Under the pieces are notes generated by a model, which saw nothing but the letters and a program-made list of their open reading frames with translations, had not been told where the DNA came from and searched no databases. From contig JAFZOK010000024.1 of the NCBI GenBank assembly GCA_017550655.1, positions 186,001-250,000 of the forward strand: DNA of 64,000 nucleotides, in the 5' to 3' direction. This document shows positions 34,267 to 42,316 of this stretch, piece after piece (within the stretch, counting starts at the first letter, position 1; the number at the start of each line of letters is the position of its first letter). The position numbers and the translations under genes were made by a program. The stretch comes from Bacteroidales bacterium. Lineage in GTDB: Bacteria; Bacteroidota; Bacteroidia; Bacteroidales; UBA932.

Positions 34267-36534
34267 CTACTTGATATAGAACGGCCACCAGATGCCAATC
34301 TTGAGTGCTCTCTGAGGCCTGATATACCTGTAAGTGGAGTAGTATTCGTTGTTAGGAGTTCCCTGCAGCACGTTCTCGCATTTGACAAAGATGCAGGCTC
34401 TCTTCCACTGGAGATTGACGAACGCGTCTATGTACGGGTTGTTGCCAACCTTGTAGCGCTCCTGGTTGTAGAACATTCCCAGAGCTGGGTCGAATGCCTG
34501 TGCGTAATACTTTGTGTTGTAGGTCATATCCGCTCCGATCTGAACGTTCAGGATGTTCTTTACAGCGTAGAACTCAAGGTAATACCTGAGGTTTACCGCA
34601 ACCTTTGGAAGCGGAACTATTTCCTGCTTGGAGGAAGTCTGGAGCAGGATGCGGTTATCCAGGTGCAGAGGCCCCACCTTAATGTTCTTCGCGATGCAGG
34701 CGCTGAGGATGCTCATAGCCTCGTTGTTCTGGGTAGGGATACAAAGGGTGTCCAGATATACATTCTTGTTTATCAGGCTGTAGCCAACCGAAGCTTCCAG
34801 CCCCCAGTGAGGAATCTCCAGCTTGCCTTCTATCCGGGTGGTGGAGGTCTTGTCAAAGTCGAAGTCGAACAGATGGTGGTTGGAGGTGTAGTTGTTCAGG
34901 AAGTATGACGGCTTGCGTATTGAGGACGAGAACTTTGCGGTAAGGTGGATTCCGTCCTTGACAGCCCAGGAGGAGAACCTCATGGCGGCATCCAGGGAGA
35001 AGTTGCCCTTGTAGTAGCCGGCCACGTCTGCCTTTGCCCTGGCGTTCCAGGCAAAATATTTCCTGAATTTTCCTCCGGCTCCAAAGTATGCGTATAGATT
35101 GTTGTAAGTCTTGTTCTGGTTTCCACTGATGAAAAACTCAGGTTTGAAACCGTAGAAGTTCAGCATCTGGTGGCCGATTCCTCCGTCCAGATTGGAAACC
35201 ACGGATTCCGCGTTCCACGGCTGGATCTTGAGGAAGAACCGGTTTTCCAGATTCATCACCCTGGCCGAGTCTGCCGTGGATGTTGGATTAAGCAGGAAAA
35301 TATCCCGGTACAGGGAACGTCCGATAGAGTCAGTCAAGTTGTCCGTGTAGCTTCTGCTGTAAACTGAATATTCTCCGTAATGCCCTAAGTATGTGGCTGT
35401 TCCCTCACCGGTGCTGAGCGTGTCGGCAATCTTGTTCCCCAGTGAATCTCTCTGGGCTTTCCAGCGGATAGGGACTCCGTAACTGTGGGTTATGAAGAAG
35501 GTGTTTCTTCTCATAACAGAGTTTGCAGAAGTCATAAAAACAGGCACGGTACGCACGTCGATGGTGGTGTCGCTGATCATCTTCAAGTCTTCCACTCCTC
35601 CGTTTTCCTCCCTCTTGAGGCGTGAGTAAAGATATCCTCCCTGTGCTACATAGTTCTTGCCCAGGTAGTTGCCCGTAACGGAGAATGTCCTGAAATCCGT
35701 CTTTTCGTGCTGGAGGAGTCCGCCTCCGCCGTTCCTCTGGTAGAGGATGGTGAAGTTGAAGCTCGGGGTGAAATTCTGCGTGTGCAGGAATTTTATGTTG
35801 TCCTCGCTCTTCTGGCGGTTGGCAAACAAGGTTCCGTAATATGCCAGCTCCGTGTAAGGTGTCTTGGTGTTGTAGAACGGAAGAGTCTCAGGCATATACG
35901 TGTAAGTCATATATGGAGTGAAGAAAGGGAAGAGTTCGTTTGTCTGCCTGTTATGGTAATTGAAAGGCAAGGCTGCGCTTCCGCTGACTCCAAGATATTG
36001 GGCGTTGATATCGTCGCGGTGGAAAGGCAGGTCGTGGAAATGGTAGTTGAAGGTGGTGTCCATCTTCTGCATTTCCTGGTTGTTGAGATAGGTGTCGTGA
36101 GTCCAGGAGAATATCCTCGTGTACTTGACACTGTCTGCAAACAAGTAGGTGTCAAGCACTCTCGGTGTGTTGCGGATGAGGCTGTCGTTGTGCTTGTGAA
36201 TGCTGTCCCTTTTCATCCTCCTAAGTTCCTTCGGGGTATAGACCTTAATGTGAGCGATGGAGTCGGCTTTCCTCAGGGAGTCTATGGAGAACAGGACGGC
36301 ATCGCTGAGGCCCATTTTTCTGAGGGAATCCGGGCTGAGGTTAAGCTCATACAGCGAGTCAATCATCTGCTGGTAGGCGGTCTTTACAATGGTGTCGTTG
36401 ATTTTCAGGATAAATCTCCCTTTTCCGCCAATGCCGGACGGCCTGCTCCAGGCACTTGCCAGAAGCACCGCCCCGAGAGCAAGGCAACAGAAGAGGATTT
36501 TCCTCAGCGACGGATGTATCTTGTTATTGCTCAT
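34267..36534 (-). CDS. Putative outer-membrane porin of the Bacteroidota type
   Basis: A 755-residue protein with signal peptide (ILFCCLALGAVLLASAWS). It has a charged linker after the leader (repeated DSLRK-type stretches) and a long alternation of short beta strands (FTPSFNFTILYQRNG, YVAQGGYLYSRLKREENG, LEASVGYSLINKNVYLD) ending in an aromatic residue near the C-terminus (IGIWWPFYIK). This fits the putative beta-barrel porin family of Bacteroidota (Porin_10). The frame is open to 36555, but ATG 36534 gives a better leader and shortens overlap with nicotinate phosphoribosyltransferase to 11 bases. The three minus-strand genes 38035 to 33172 form one operon. Confidence 0.8.
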   Translation of the reverse strand: MSNNKIHPSLRKILFCCLALGAVLLASAWSRPSGIGGKGRFILKINDTIVKTAYQQMIDSLYELNLSPDSLRKMGLSDAVLFSIDSLRKADSIAHIKVYTPKELRRMKRDSIHKHNDSLIRNTPRVLDTYLFADSVKYTRIFSWTHDTYLNNQEMQKMDTTFNYHFHDLPFHRDDINAQYLGVSGSAALPFNYHNRQTNELFPFFTPYMTYTYMPETLPFYNTKTPYTELAYYGTLFANRQKSEDNIKFLHTQNFTPSFNFTILYQRNGGGGLLQHEKTDFRTFSVTGNYLGKNYVAQGGYLYSRLKREENGGVEDLKMISDTTIDVRTVPVFMTSANSVMRRNTFFITHSYGVPIRWKAQRDSLGNKIADTLSTGEGTATYLGHYGEYSVYSRSYTDNLTDSIGRSLYRDIFLLNPTSTADSARVMNLENRFFLKIQPWNAESVVSNLDGGIGHQMLNFYGFKPEFFISGNQNKTYNNLYAYFGAGGKFRKYFAWNARAKADVAGYYKGNFSLDAAMRFSSWAVKDGIHLTAKFSSSIRKPSYFLNNYTSNHHLFDFDFDKTSTTRIEGKLEIPHWGLEASVGYSLINKNVYLDTLCIPTQNNEAMSILSACIAKNIKVGPLHLDNRILLQTSSKQEIVPLPKVAVNLRYYLEFYAVKNILNVQIGADMTYNTKYYAQAFDPALGMFYNQERYKVGNNPYIDAFVNLQWKRACIFVKCENVLQGTPNNEYYSTYRYIRPQRALKIGIWWPFYIK

Positions 36535-38035
36535 AGGATTCCTTAAGTTCGTCAATTTCCCTTATGAGGTTGTTTATCAGTTTCATCTTGAGGTCGTAGA
36601 GTTCATCGGAGATGTCCACCTTGTAGATGTGAGGATTGATAAGACGCCTCTCTGTCTCGTTGAAGCTCTTGAGGTTATCGAGGAAGTACTCCCGCTTTTT
36701 CTCTATCGGCTCGTCCGTATAGCAGATCTTTCCGTCCTTCATTGTCTGGTTCTGGAGGATGCGCCAGGTGTAGGTTCCTTTCTTGAACTTCTTCCTCTGG
36801 GTTTCATCAAACTCGTTCTGTATCTTGAGTTCTTCTCCGGCCTCGATCTTCCTGGAAGTGGCATCGCCCCTCAGGCAGGTTACATCGGCCTTGAACATTC
36901 CGTTCTGGATGATGCGGTAAGTTACCTGGAATCCGGGGTTTATGAGCTTGACTTTGTCTTCGCTGCGCTTGAGGACAGGCTCATTGTCAACCTGCACCAG
37001 TTTGTAAACGTTGCCGAAGCAAGGGTTGTGCTTGCTGGTGGCGATGGCGTCTCCCACTCCGTAGGAATCTATGCAGGCACCCTGCTGTTCAAGTTCGGAA
37101 ATAAGATACTCGTCAAGAGAGTTGGTTGCGAAAATCCTGCAGTTCTTCAGTCCGGCAGCGTCCAGGATCTCCCTTGCCTTTCTGGAAAGGTATGCAAGGT
37201 CTCCGCTGTCCAGACGGATGCCGTAACCCTGAGGATAGGAATCATCTATTCCCATTGCCTTGTATGCCTTGATGGCGTTGCGCACTCCGCAGTTGAGGGT
37301 ATCGTATGTATCAACCAGAAGAATCAGAGGTTCTCCGATGTGAGTCTTGATATAGTTCTCGAAGGCTGTGTACTCTCCCTTGATGGAGCAGCCGAAACTT
37401 GTCACATAGCTGTGAGCCATTGTTCCTGAAGCGGGAGTTCCGAAAATCTCAGTGGTCAGCACATTGGAAGAGTTTGCGCAACCGCCTATGTATGCGGCCT
37501 TTGCACCGTATGTTGCAGCCCACGGGCCGTGAGCCCTGCGGCTTCCGAACTCACTTACGGCTTTCTTTGTGCTGCGGCAGACGCGGCTGGCTTTGGTGGC
37601 TATCGCCATCTGGTGGTTCATTATGCACAGAAGCGGGGTTTCCAGCACCTGGGCCTCGATGATAGGGGCCTCAATCGTGATGACAGGCTCCCTCGGGAAG
37701 GCGATCTCTCCCTCTTGCATAGCATACACGTTTCCGGTAAACTTCATCTTTGAAGCATACTCCCTGAACTCCCTGTAGCCTTCTCCAGGAAGGAATTTCT
37801 CGAAGAATTCCGGAGACTTTCCGCCAAGGTTGGCTATCATCTCCATAGCTTCCCTGATGCCGCTTACCACAGCCCAGTTGTTATTGTCCGGAGCCTTGCG
37901 GTAAAACAGGTTAAAATAGGCAACACGATCCTTCATTCCGCATTCCAGGAATGATTTGCCCATCGTATACTGGTATTTGTCAGAGCAATATGAGACATCG
38001 CTCATCACCTTAAGCAGGTTGTCTTCCTTTTCCAT
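36524..38035 (-). CDS. pncB: Nicotinate phosphoribosyltransferase
   Basis: A 503-residue enzyme that converts nicotinate, PRPP and ATP to nicotinate mononucleotide in the NAD salvage pathway. Motifs include YSCSDKYQYTMGKSFLEC-like substrate entry, EFGSRRAHGP, YIGGCANSSNVLTTEIFGTPASGTMAHSYV (substrate and His loop), LVDTYDTLNCGVRNAI, and GIRLDSGDLAYLSRKAREILD. The frame is open to 38074, but the promoter -7 box (38076-38083) makes that ATG unlikely. ATG 38035 is the start behind a normal leader. The downstream porin and transglycosylase are co-directional. Confidence 0.93.
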   Translation of the reverse strand: MEKEDNLLKVMSDVSYCSDKYQYTMGKSFLECGMKDRVAYFNLFYRKAPDNNNWAVVSGIREAMEMIANLGGKSPEFFEKFLPGEGYREFREYASKMKFTGNVYAMQEGEIAFPREPVITIEAPIIEAQVLETPLLCIMNHQMAIATKASRVCRSTKKAVSEFGSRRAHGPWAATYGAKAAYIGGCANSSNVLTTEIFGTPASGTMAHSYVTSFGCSIKGEYTAFENYIKTHIGEPLILLVDTYDTLNCGVRNAIKAYKAMGIDDSYPQGYGIRLDSGDLAYLSRKAREILDAAGLKNCRIFATNSLDEYLISELEQQGACIDSYGVGDAIATSKHNPCFGNVYKLVQVDNEPVLKRSEDKVKLINPGFQVTYRIIQNGMFKADVTCLRGDATSRKIEAGEELKIQNEFDETQRKKFKKGTYTWRILQNQTMKDGKICYTDEPIEKKREYFLDNLKSFNETERRLINPHIYKVDISDELYDLKMKLINNLIREIDELKESYEQ

Positions 38036-38075
38036 ATTTACAGTGTATAATAATCCACAATAACATATAAACATC

Positions 38076-38083
38076 CAAAGATA
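38076..38083 (-). promoter_or_regulatory. Promoter -7 box for pncB
   Basis: On the minus strand this reads TATCTTTG, a consensus match, 40 bases before ATG 38035. It starts one half of the divergent control region for pncB and locus B. Confidence 0.5.
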
Positions 38084-38113
38084 CGGTTTTTTGGTTTAAT
38101 GATAGTGTTTTAT

Positions 38114-38121
38114 TAAATTTG
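38114..38121 (+). promoter_or_regulatory. Promoter -7 box for locus B
   Basis: TAAATTTG matches TAnnTTTG and ends one base before the in-frame ATG 38123. Transcription would then start near 38127, inside that reading frame, so the usable start is the next ATG, 38147. Confidence 0.5.
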
Positions 38122-38146
38122 TATGATAGTAAGCAATACTGTTTTT

Positions 38147-39568
38147 ATGAAGCAGCTTAAGGATTTATTTGAACAATATACGGGCAAGAAGGCCGTTACC
38201 TGCGAGGAACTGCCTCAGAGCGGGAGCAACCGCAGATATTTCCGTCTTCAAGCGGAAGGAATATCGCTGATAGGGGCAATGGGAACCTCTGTTGAGGAAA
38301 ACAATGCCTTTATCTGTTTAGGAAGGCATTTCAAGGAGGTTGGGCTGAATGTGCCGGAGGTATATGTTTCCTCTCCGGACAAGGTGTATTATCTCCAGGA
38401 AGATCTGGGAACGGTTTCCCTGTTCGATGCCATTTCTTCCGGAAGGCAGAAAGGATCCTATAACGTAAAGGAAGTGGCTTTGCTGAAAAAGACAATGGCG
38501 CTTCTGCCTAAGTTCCAGTTTGAGGGCGGAAGGTCTCTGGACTATTCCGTATGCTATCCGCAGCCTGAGTTTGACGAGAGGAACATCTGGTTTGATTTCA
38601 ACTATTTCAAGTACAGTTTCCTTAAAACAAGTGGATTGGACTTCAGCGAGATACGCCTGTACGAGGATATGAAGAAGATGGCGGCGGACCTGCTGGGGGT
38701 GATGAGGGGAAATACCTTTATGTATCGCGATTTCCAAGCAAGGAACGTTATGCTCAAGGATGGAAAGCAGCCATATTTCATAGACTTCCAGGGAGGAAGG
38801 AAGGGACCGTTCTACTACGATATTGCTTCCTTTGTATGGCAGGCCAGGGCAAACTATTCTGATGAACTGAAGGATATCCTGATAAACGTTTACAAGAAGG
38901 AACTCAAGAAATACATTATGGTTCCGGACAAAGAGTTTGAGAAGAATCTCAGGCTGTTTGTACTTTTCAGGACTCTCCAGGTGCTGGGTGCTTACGGTTT
39001 CAGGGGATATTTCGAGAAGAAGCCTCATTTCCTCCAGAGCATCCCGTTTGCCATCGAGAACCTGAGGAAACTCATAAAGAAACCGTTTACGGAATATCCT
39101 TATCTGCAGCAAGTTCTGACGGACCTTACCAAGATGCGCCAGCTCAAGGATCTGCGCAGGGATGTTACGCTTGAAGTCCATATATTCTCATTTGCCTACA
39201 AGAAAGGCATTCCTATGGACGACAGCGGAAACGGCGGAGGATATGTATTTGACTGCCGCGGTCTGGAGAATCCGGGCAAGTTCGAAAGGTACAAGACTTT
39301 CACGGGCCTGGACGAGCCGGTTATCAAGTTCCTCGAGGATGAAGGCGGAATCAAGAAATACCTTGCAAACGTGTATGACATTGTGGACCCTCACGTAAAG
39401 AGGTTTGTGGAGAGGAAGTTCACTCACCTGCAGGTATGCTTCGGATGTACCGGAGGCCAGCACCGCAGTGTTTACTGTGCAAGGCATCTGGCAGACCATA
39501 TTGCAAAGAAATTCAACGTGAGGGTAAAGCTTACCCATCGCGAACTTGATATAGAAGAGGAAGTTTAA
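38147..39568 (+). CDS. Phosphotransferase (AmgK-like) fused to a RapZ C-terminal domain
   Basis: A 473-residue two-part protein. Residues 1-335 resemble the APH/AmgK phosphotransferase fold: an ATP-loop region (SGSNRRYFRLQ), the catalytic YRDFQARNVML (Asp195, Asn200) and metal-binding FIDFQGG. Residues about 340-473 match the RapZ C-terminal domain: VHIFSFAYKKGIP, YVFDCRGLENPG, and CFGCTGGQHRSVYCARHLA near 433. In enteric bacteria this domain binds glucosamine-6-phosphate and RNA; AmgK makes sugar-1-phosphate for MurU. Here the two occur in one chain, 6 bases before a MurU-like gene. ATG 38147 is chosen over 38123 from the promoter. The RapZ kinase N-domain is absent. Confidence 0.85.
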   Translation: MKQLKDLFEQYTGKKAVTCEELPQSGSNRRYFRLQAEGISLIGAMGTSVEENNAFICLGRHFKEVGLNVPEVYVSSPDKVYYLQEDLGTVSLFDAISSGRQKGSYNVKEVALLKKTMALLPKFQFEGGRSLDYSVCYPQPEFDERNIWFDFNYFKYSFLKTSGLDFSEIRLYEDMKKMAADLLGVMRGNTFMYRDFQARNVMLKDGKQPYFIDFQGGRKGPFYYDIASFVWQARANYSDELKDILINVYKKELKKYIMVPDKEFEKNLRLFVLFRTLQVLGAYGFRGYFEKKPHFLQSIPFAIENLRKLIKKPFTEYPYLQQVLTDLTKMRQLKDLRRDVTLEVHIFSFAYKKGIPMDDSGNGGGYVFDCRGLENPGKFERYKTFTGLDEPVIKFLEDEGGIKKYLANVYDIVDPHVKRFVERKFTHLQVCFGCTGGQHRSVYCARHLADHIAKKFNVRVKLTHRELDIEEEV

Positions 39569-39574
39569 TCCTGG

Positions 39575-40372
39575 ATGAAGGCTCTGATATTTGCAGCGGG
39601 ATTGGGAACGAGGCTCAAGCCTCTGACCGACGACAGGCCGAAGGCTCTGGTAGAGGTCGGCGGCAAAAGCCTTCTGGAGTGGCAGCTGCTGAGGCTTTCT
39701 GCCTTTGGTTTCAGGGACATCGTGATAAATGTCCACCACTTCGGGCAGATGGTGGAAGATGCTGTCAGGAAGTTCTTTGAGAAAAATCCACGCTGCGGTC
39801 TCAAGGTCCAGTTCTCCGAGGAATTCGATTTGCTCCGCGATACTGGTGGCGGAATCCGCCACGCTTCCTCCCTTCTTTCTGACGGGGAGCCTTTCCTGGT
39901 TCACAATGTGGACATTCTTTCTAACCTGGATCTTGGGAAGTTCTACAGTTCTTCATGCCGGAAACTTAGCGTAGGGAACTCGCTTTCCTGCGTTGTGGTT
40001 AGCGGAAGGTATTCTGACCGCAGGCTGTTGTTTGATTCCGGAATGAGACTCTGCGGATGGGAAAACGTGAAGACTTTCCAGGTCAAGAGCCCGTATGAAG
40101 ACATTGCCCGGCTTTCCGGGAAGGAGGAGGCGCATTCCATCCTGGAAGGAATGGGCCTGAAGCCTTACGCCTTCGGAGGAATCCACGTGGTTTCCCCTAA
40201 GGCCCTGGAAGTTATGGCATCCTGGCCGGAGAAGTTCCCGATAGTGGATTTCTATCTGGACAACGCTGCCGATTATAAAATTGTGGGACGGTTTTTCAGC
40301 CGTCTCAAGCTGATAGATGTGGGGAGGTTGGAGCACCTTCCGATCGCTGAGGAATTCCTTAAAAGAAAATAA
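39575..40372 (+). CDS. MurU-like sugar-1-phosphate nucleotidyltransferase
   Basis: A 265-residue nucleotidyltransferase. The signature FAAGLGTRLKPLTDDRPKAL at the N-terminus, ELLRDTGGGIRHA-type NTP/sugar segment (residues about 85-100) and LVHNVDILSNLDL (metal-binding Asp) fit the MurNAc-1-phosphate or hexose-1-phosphate nucleotidyltransferase group. Paired with the upstream AmgK-like kinase, it would charge a sugar as NDP-sugar. The last codons lead, after 8 bases, to the ketoreductase gene, so it is co-transcribed with the lipid genes. The specific sugar is undetermined; GlcNAc or MurNAc is expected if it is true AmgK/MurU. Confidence 0.82.
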   Translation: MKALIFAAGLGTRLKPLTDDRPKALVEVGGKSLLEWQLLRLSAFGFRDIVINVHHFGQMVEDAVRKFFEKNPRCGLKVQFSEEFDLLRDTGGGIRHASSLLSDGEPFLVHNVDILSNLDLGKFYSSSCRKLSVGNSLSCVVVSGRYSDRRLLFDSGMRLCGWENVKTFQVKSPYEDIARLSGKEEAHSILEGMGLKPYAFGGIHVVSPKALEVMASWPEKFPIVDFYLDNAADYKIVGRFFSRLKLIDVGRLEHLPIAEEFLKRK

Positions 40373-40380
40373 ACACAATT

Positions 40381-41109
40381 ATGAAATATGCACTTGTAAC
40401 CGGAGGCAGCCGCGGAATCGGAGCTGCAATCTGCAAGGCTCTTGCAAAAGAGGGCTATCCAGTGATAATCAACTACGTAAGCAGAGAGGACGCGGCTCTT
40501 GAAGTCAAGCGCGAGATTGAGAGTTCGGGAGGATGTGCTGAACTTCTGAAGTTCAATGTGGCAGACCTGAAGGAGACGGACGCCGCGCTGGACGGGTGGA
40601 TGGCTTCGCATCCTGACGATTACATAGCTGTTCTGGTAAACAATGCCGGTATCCGCAGAGACGGGCTTCTGATGTGGATGGAGGATGCGGACTGGTACGA
40701 TGTGATAAACATCCATCTTAACGGATTCTTCCACACCACGCGCAAGCTCATAACACCTATGGCCAAAAAGAAATGGGGCAGGGTGGTAAGCGTTGCATCG
40801 CTTTCCGGAATAAAGGGAATGCCGGGGCAGACCAATTACTCGGCGGCCAAGGGTGGAGTGATTGCGGCAACCAAGGCATTAGCCCTGGAGGTTGCAAAGA
40901 GAAAGGTTACGGTAAACGCCGTGGCTCCGGGATTCGTGGAGACCGATATGACCAAGGAACTGGACCAGAATACTTTGCGTGAGACCATTCCGGCCGGAAG
41001 GTTCGGAACTGCCGAGGAAGTTGCGGATCTTGTCTGCTTCCTCTCTTCCGACAAGGCTTCTTACATAACCGGCCAGGTGGTGGAAATCAACGGAGGACTC
41101 AACACATAG
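40381..41109 (+). CDS. 3-oxoacyl-ACP reductase (FabG-like SDR) of the polyene pathway
   Basis: A 242-residue short-chain dehydrogenase. The NAD(P)-binding GGSRGIGAAI, LVNNAG, the catalytic Ser140, Tyr153 and Lys157 and the C-terminal GQVVEINGG are in place. It would reduce the 3-keto group of ACP-bound chains in each elongation cycle (ApeQ-like role). Its neighbours are an LpxL-like acyltransferase and ACP. This, not the fatty-acid FabG, is inferred from context; the activity itself is not pathway-specific. Confidence 0.88.
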   Translation: MKYALVTGGSRGIGAAICKALAKEGYPVIINYVSREDAALEVKREIESSGGCAELLKFNVADLKETDAALDGWMASHPDDYIAVLVNNAGIRRDGLLMWMEDADWYDVINIHLNGFFHTTRKLITPMAKKKWGRVVSVASLSGIKGMPGQTNYSAAKGGVIAATKALALEVAKRKVTVNAVAPGFVETDMTKELDQNTLRETIPAGRFGTAEEVADLVCFLSSDKASYITGQVVEINGGLNT

Positions 41110-41113
41110 GATT

Positions 41114-42019
41114 ATGCCGGATTGGAAAGGTAAAACAGAAGGCGGCGACGCTAACCAGTCTTTTCTGCTGCGTCTTCTCAAATGGGTGGATATCAGAGTG
41201 ATTTACTGCTTCCTGCCCTTTGCCGTCATCTATTACCTGATAGCGGCCAGAAAGAGAGCGGGGGCAATCTATTCATACCTTAGGCACAGGCAGGGATTTT
41301 CCTTTGCGGGGGCCTGCTGGGGAACTTTCCGCAATCACCTTTTGTTCTCTCGTTTCCTTATGGACCGTTTCTATGTTTATGCCGGCCACAGGGACCGCTT
41401 CTCCGTACCGCAGCTGGAGAAGGAAGTGGTGGTGAAGTATTTTTCCACAGAGAGGCCACTTGTTATGGTGAGCGCCCACATCGGAAACTTTGAGATATCT
41501 TCTTATGTATGCGGCCATCTTCCTAAGAAACTCAATGTGCTGGCTTTTGCCGGGGAGACCGAGCAGATGCAGAAATTCCGTTCACAGGCTATGGGTGTAA
41601 ACAACATAGAAATGATTCCGGTAAGCGAAGATATGAGCCATATCTTCAAGATGAACGATGTGATCAGGGATTGTGAGGCGATAACGATGGCCGGAGACCG
41701 TGTCTTCACTGGAAGGCGCAACCACAAGTACACATTCTTGGGAAAGGAAGCGGTGTTCCCGACTGGAATCTACACAATCGCCGAGAAATACAATGCGGAC
41801 ATAATCGCGATGTTCATTCTGGGAACAAAGAAATTTTTCCATTACAGGGTGCACGTGGAACCAATAACAATCTCTCCAGATATCAAGGGAAGGGAAGCCA
41901 GGGCCGAGGCTTACGGACAGGCTTATGTCAATATTCTTGAGACGGTTATAAGGGAAAATCCGCTGCAGTGGTTCAATTTCTACGACTTCTGGAAAATAGA
42001 CGAAAATACGCAGGTTTGA
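41114..42019 (+). CDS. LpxL/HtrB-like lysophospholipid-type acyltransferase
   Basis: A 301-residue membrane-associated acyltransferase of the lipid A late-acyltransferase family. The core AHIGNFEISSY is an HX4E motif (His122, Glu127), followed by a second block, TMAGDRVFTGRRNHKYTFLG, and FPTGIYTIAEKYNADI. An N-terminal helix (VIYCFLPFAVIYYLIAAR) anchors it. In aryl-polyene clusters this class is proposed to transfer the ACP-bound polyene to an acceptor. It lies directly before the ACP gene, 39 bases away, which fits. Confidence 0.83.
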   Translation: MPDWKGKTEGGDANQSFLLRLLKWVDIRVIYCFLPFAVIYYLIAARKRAGAIYSYLRHRQGFSFAGACWGTFRNHLLFSRFLMDRFYVYAGHRDRFSVPQLEKEVVVKYFSTERPLVMVSAHIGNFEISSYVCGHLPKKLNVLAFAGETEQMQKFRSQAMGVNNIEMIPVSEDMSHIFKMNDVIRDCEAITMAGDRVFTGRRNHKYTFLGKEAVFPTGIYTIAEKYNADIIAMFILGTKKFFHYRVHVEPITISPDIKGREARAEAYGQAYVNILETVIRENPLQWFNFYDFWKIDENTQV

Positions 42020-42029
42020 AAATTTTTGG

Positions 42030-42037
42030 TAAATTGC
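42030..42037 (+). promoter_or_regulatory. Possible internal promoter of the ACP gene
   Basis: TAAATTGC, the variant also seen at 23737, lies in the 39-base gap, the widest in locus B, 21 bases upstream of ATG 42059. It could give extra ACP transcript. Confidence 0.3.
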
Positions 42038-42058
42038 GCCTCTTAAATCGCAAATGGA

Positions 42059-42307
42059 ATGGATACAAAGAAACTGAAAGAACAAATTATAGATGCGTTG
42101 AACCTGGAAGAGCTTACGCCTGAGGACATTAAAGACGAGGCACCTCTTTTCGGGCCTGAAGGACTCGGATTCGACTCCATAGACGCGCTGGAGCTTCTGG
42201 TGCTTCTGGAGAAGAATTACGGAATCAAGTTCACCGATCCTTCCAAGGCCAAAAGCGTGCTTGTTAGCGTTGGCGAAATCGCGAGATATATTGAAGCAAA
42301 CAAGTAA
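42059..42307 (+). CDS. Acyl carrier protein of the polyene pathway
   Basis: An 82-residue acidic ACP. Ser40 in LGFDSIDALE is the phosphopantetheine site. Helix I (KKLKEQIIDALN) and helix III (SVGEIARYIEANK) frame it. It carries growing chains for the ketosynthase pair just downstream. The FabG-like reductase and LpxL-like transferase upstream use the same ACP by inference. Genome fatty-acid ACP is expected elsewhere. Confidence 0.93.
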   Translation: MDTKKLKEQIIDALNLEELTPEDIKDEAPLFGPEGLGFDSIDALELLVLLEKNYGIKFTDPSKAKSVLVSVGEIARYIEANK

Positions 42308-42316
42308 TTTCCAGTG

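Noticed and set aside
36389..37429. Long plus-strand open frame opposite pncB and the porin gene
   Set aside because: It is antisense to two genes with clear motifs, has no recognisable domain and uses unusual codons; it is a shadow frame.
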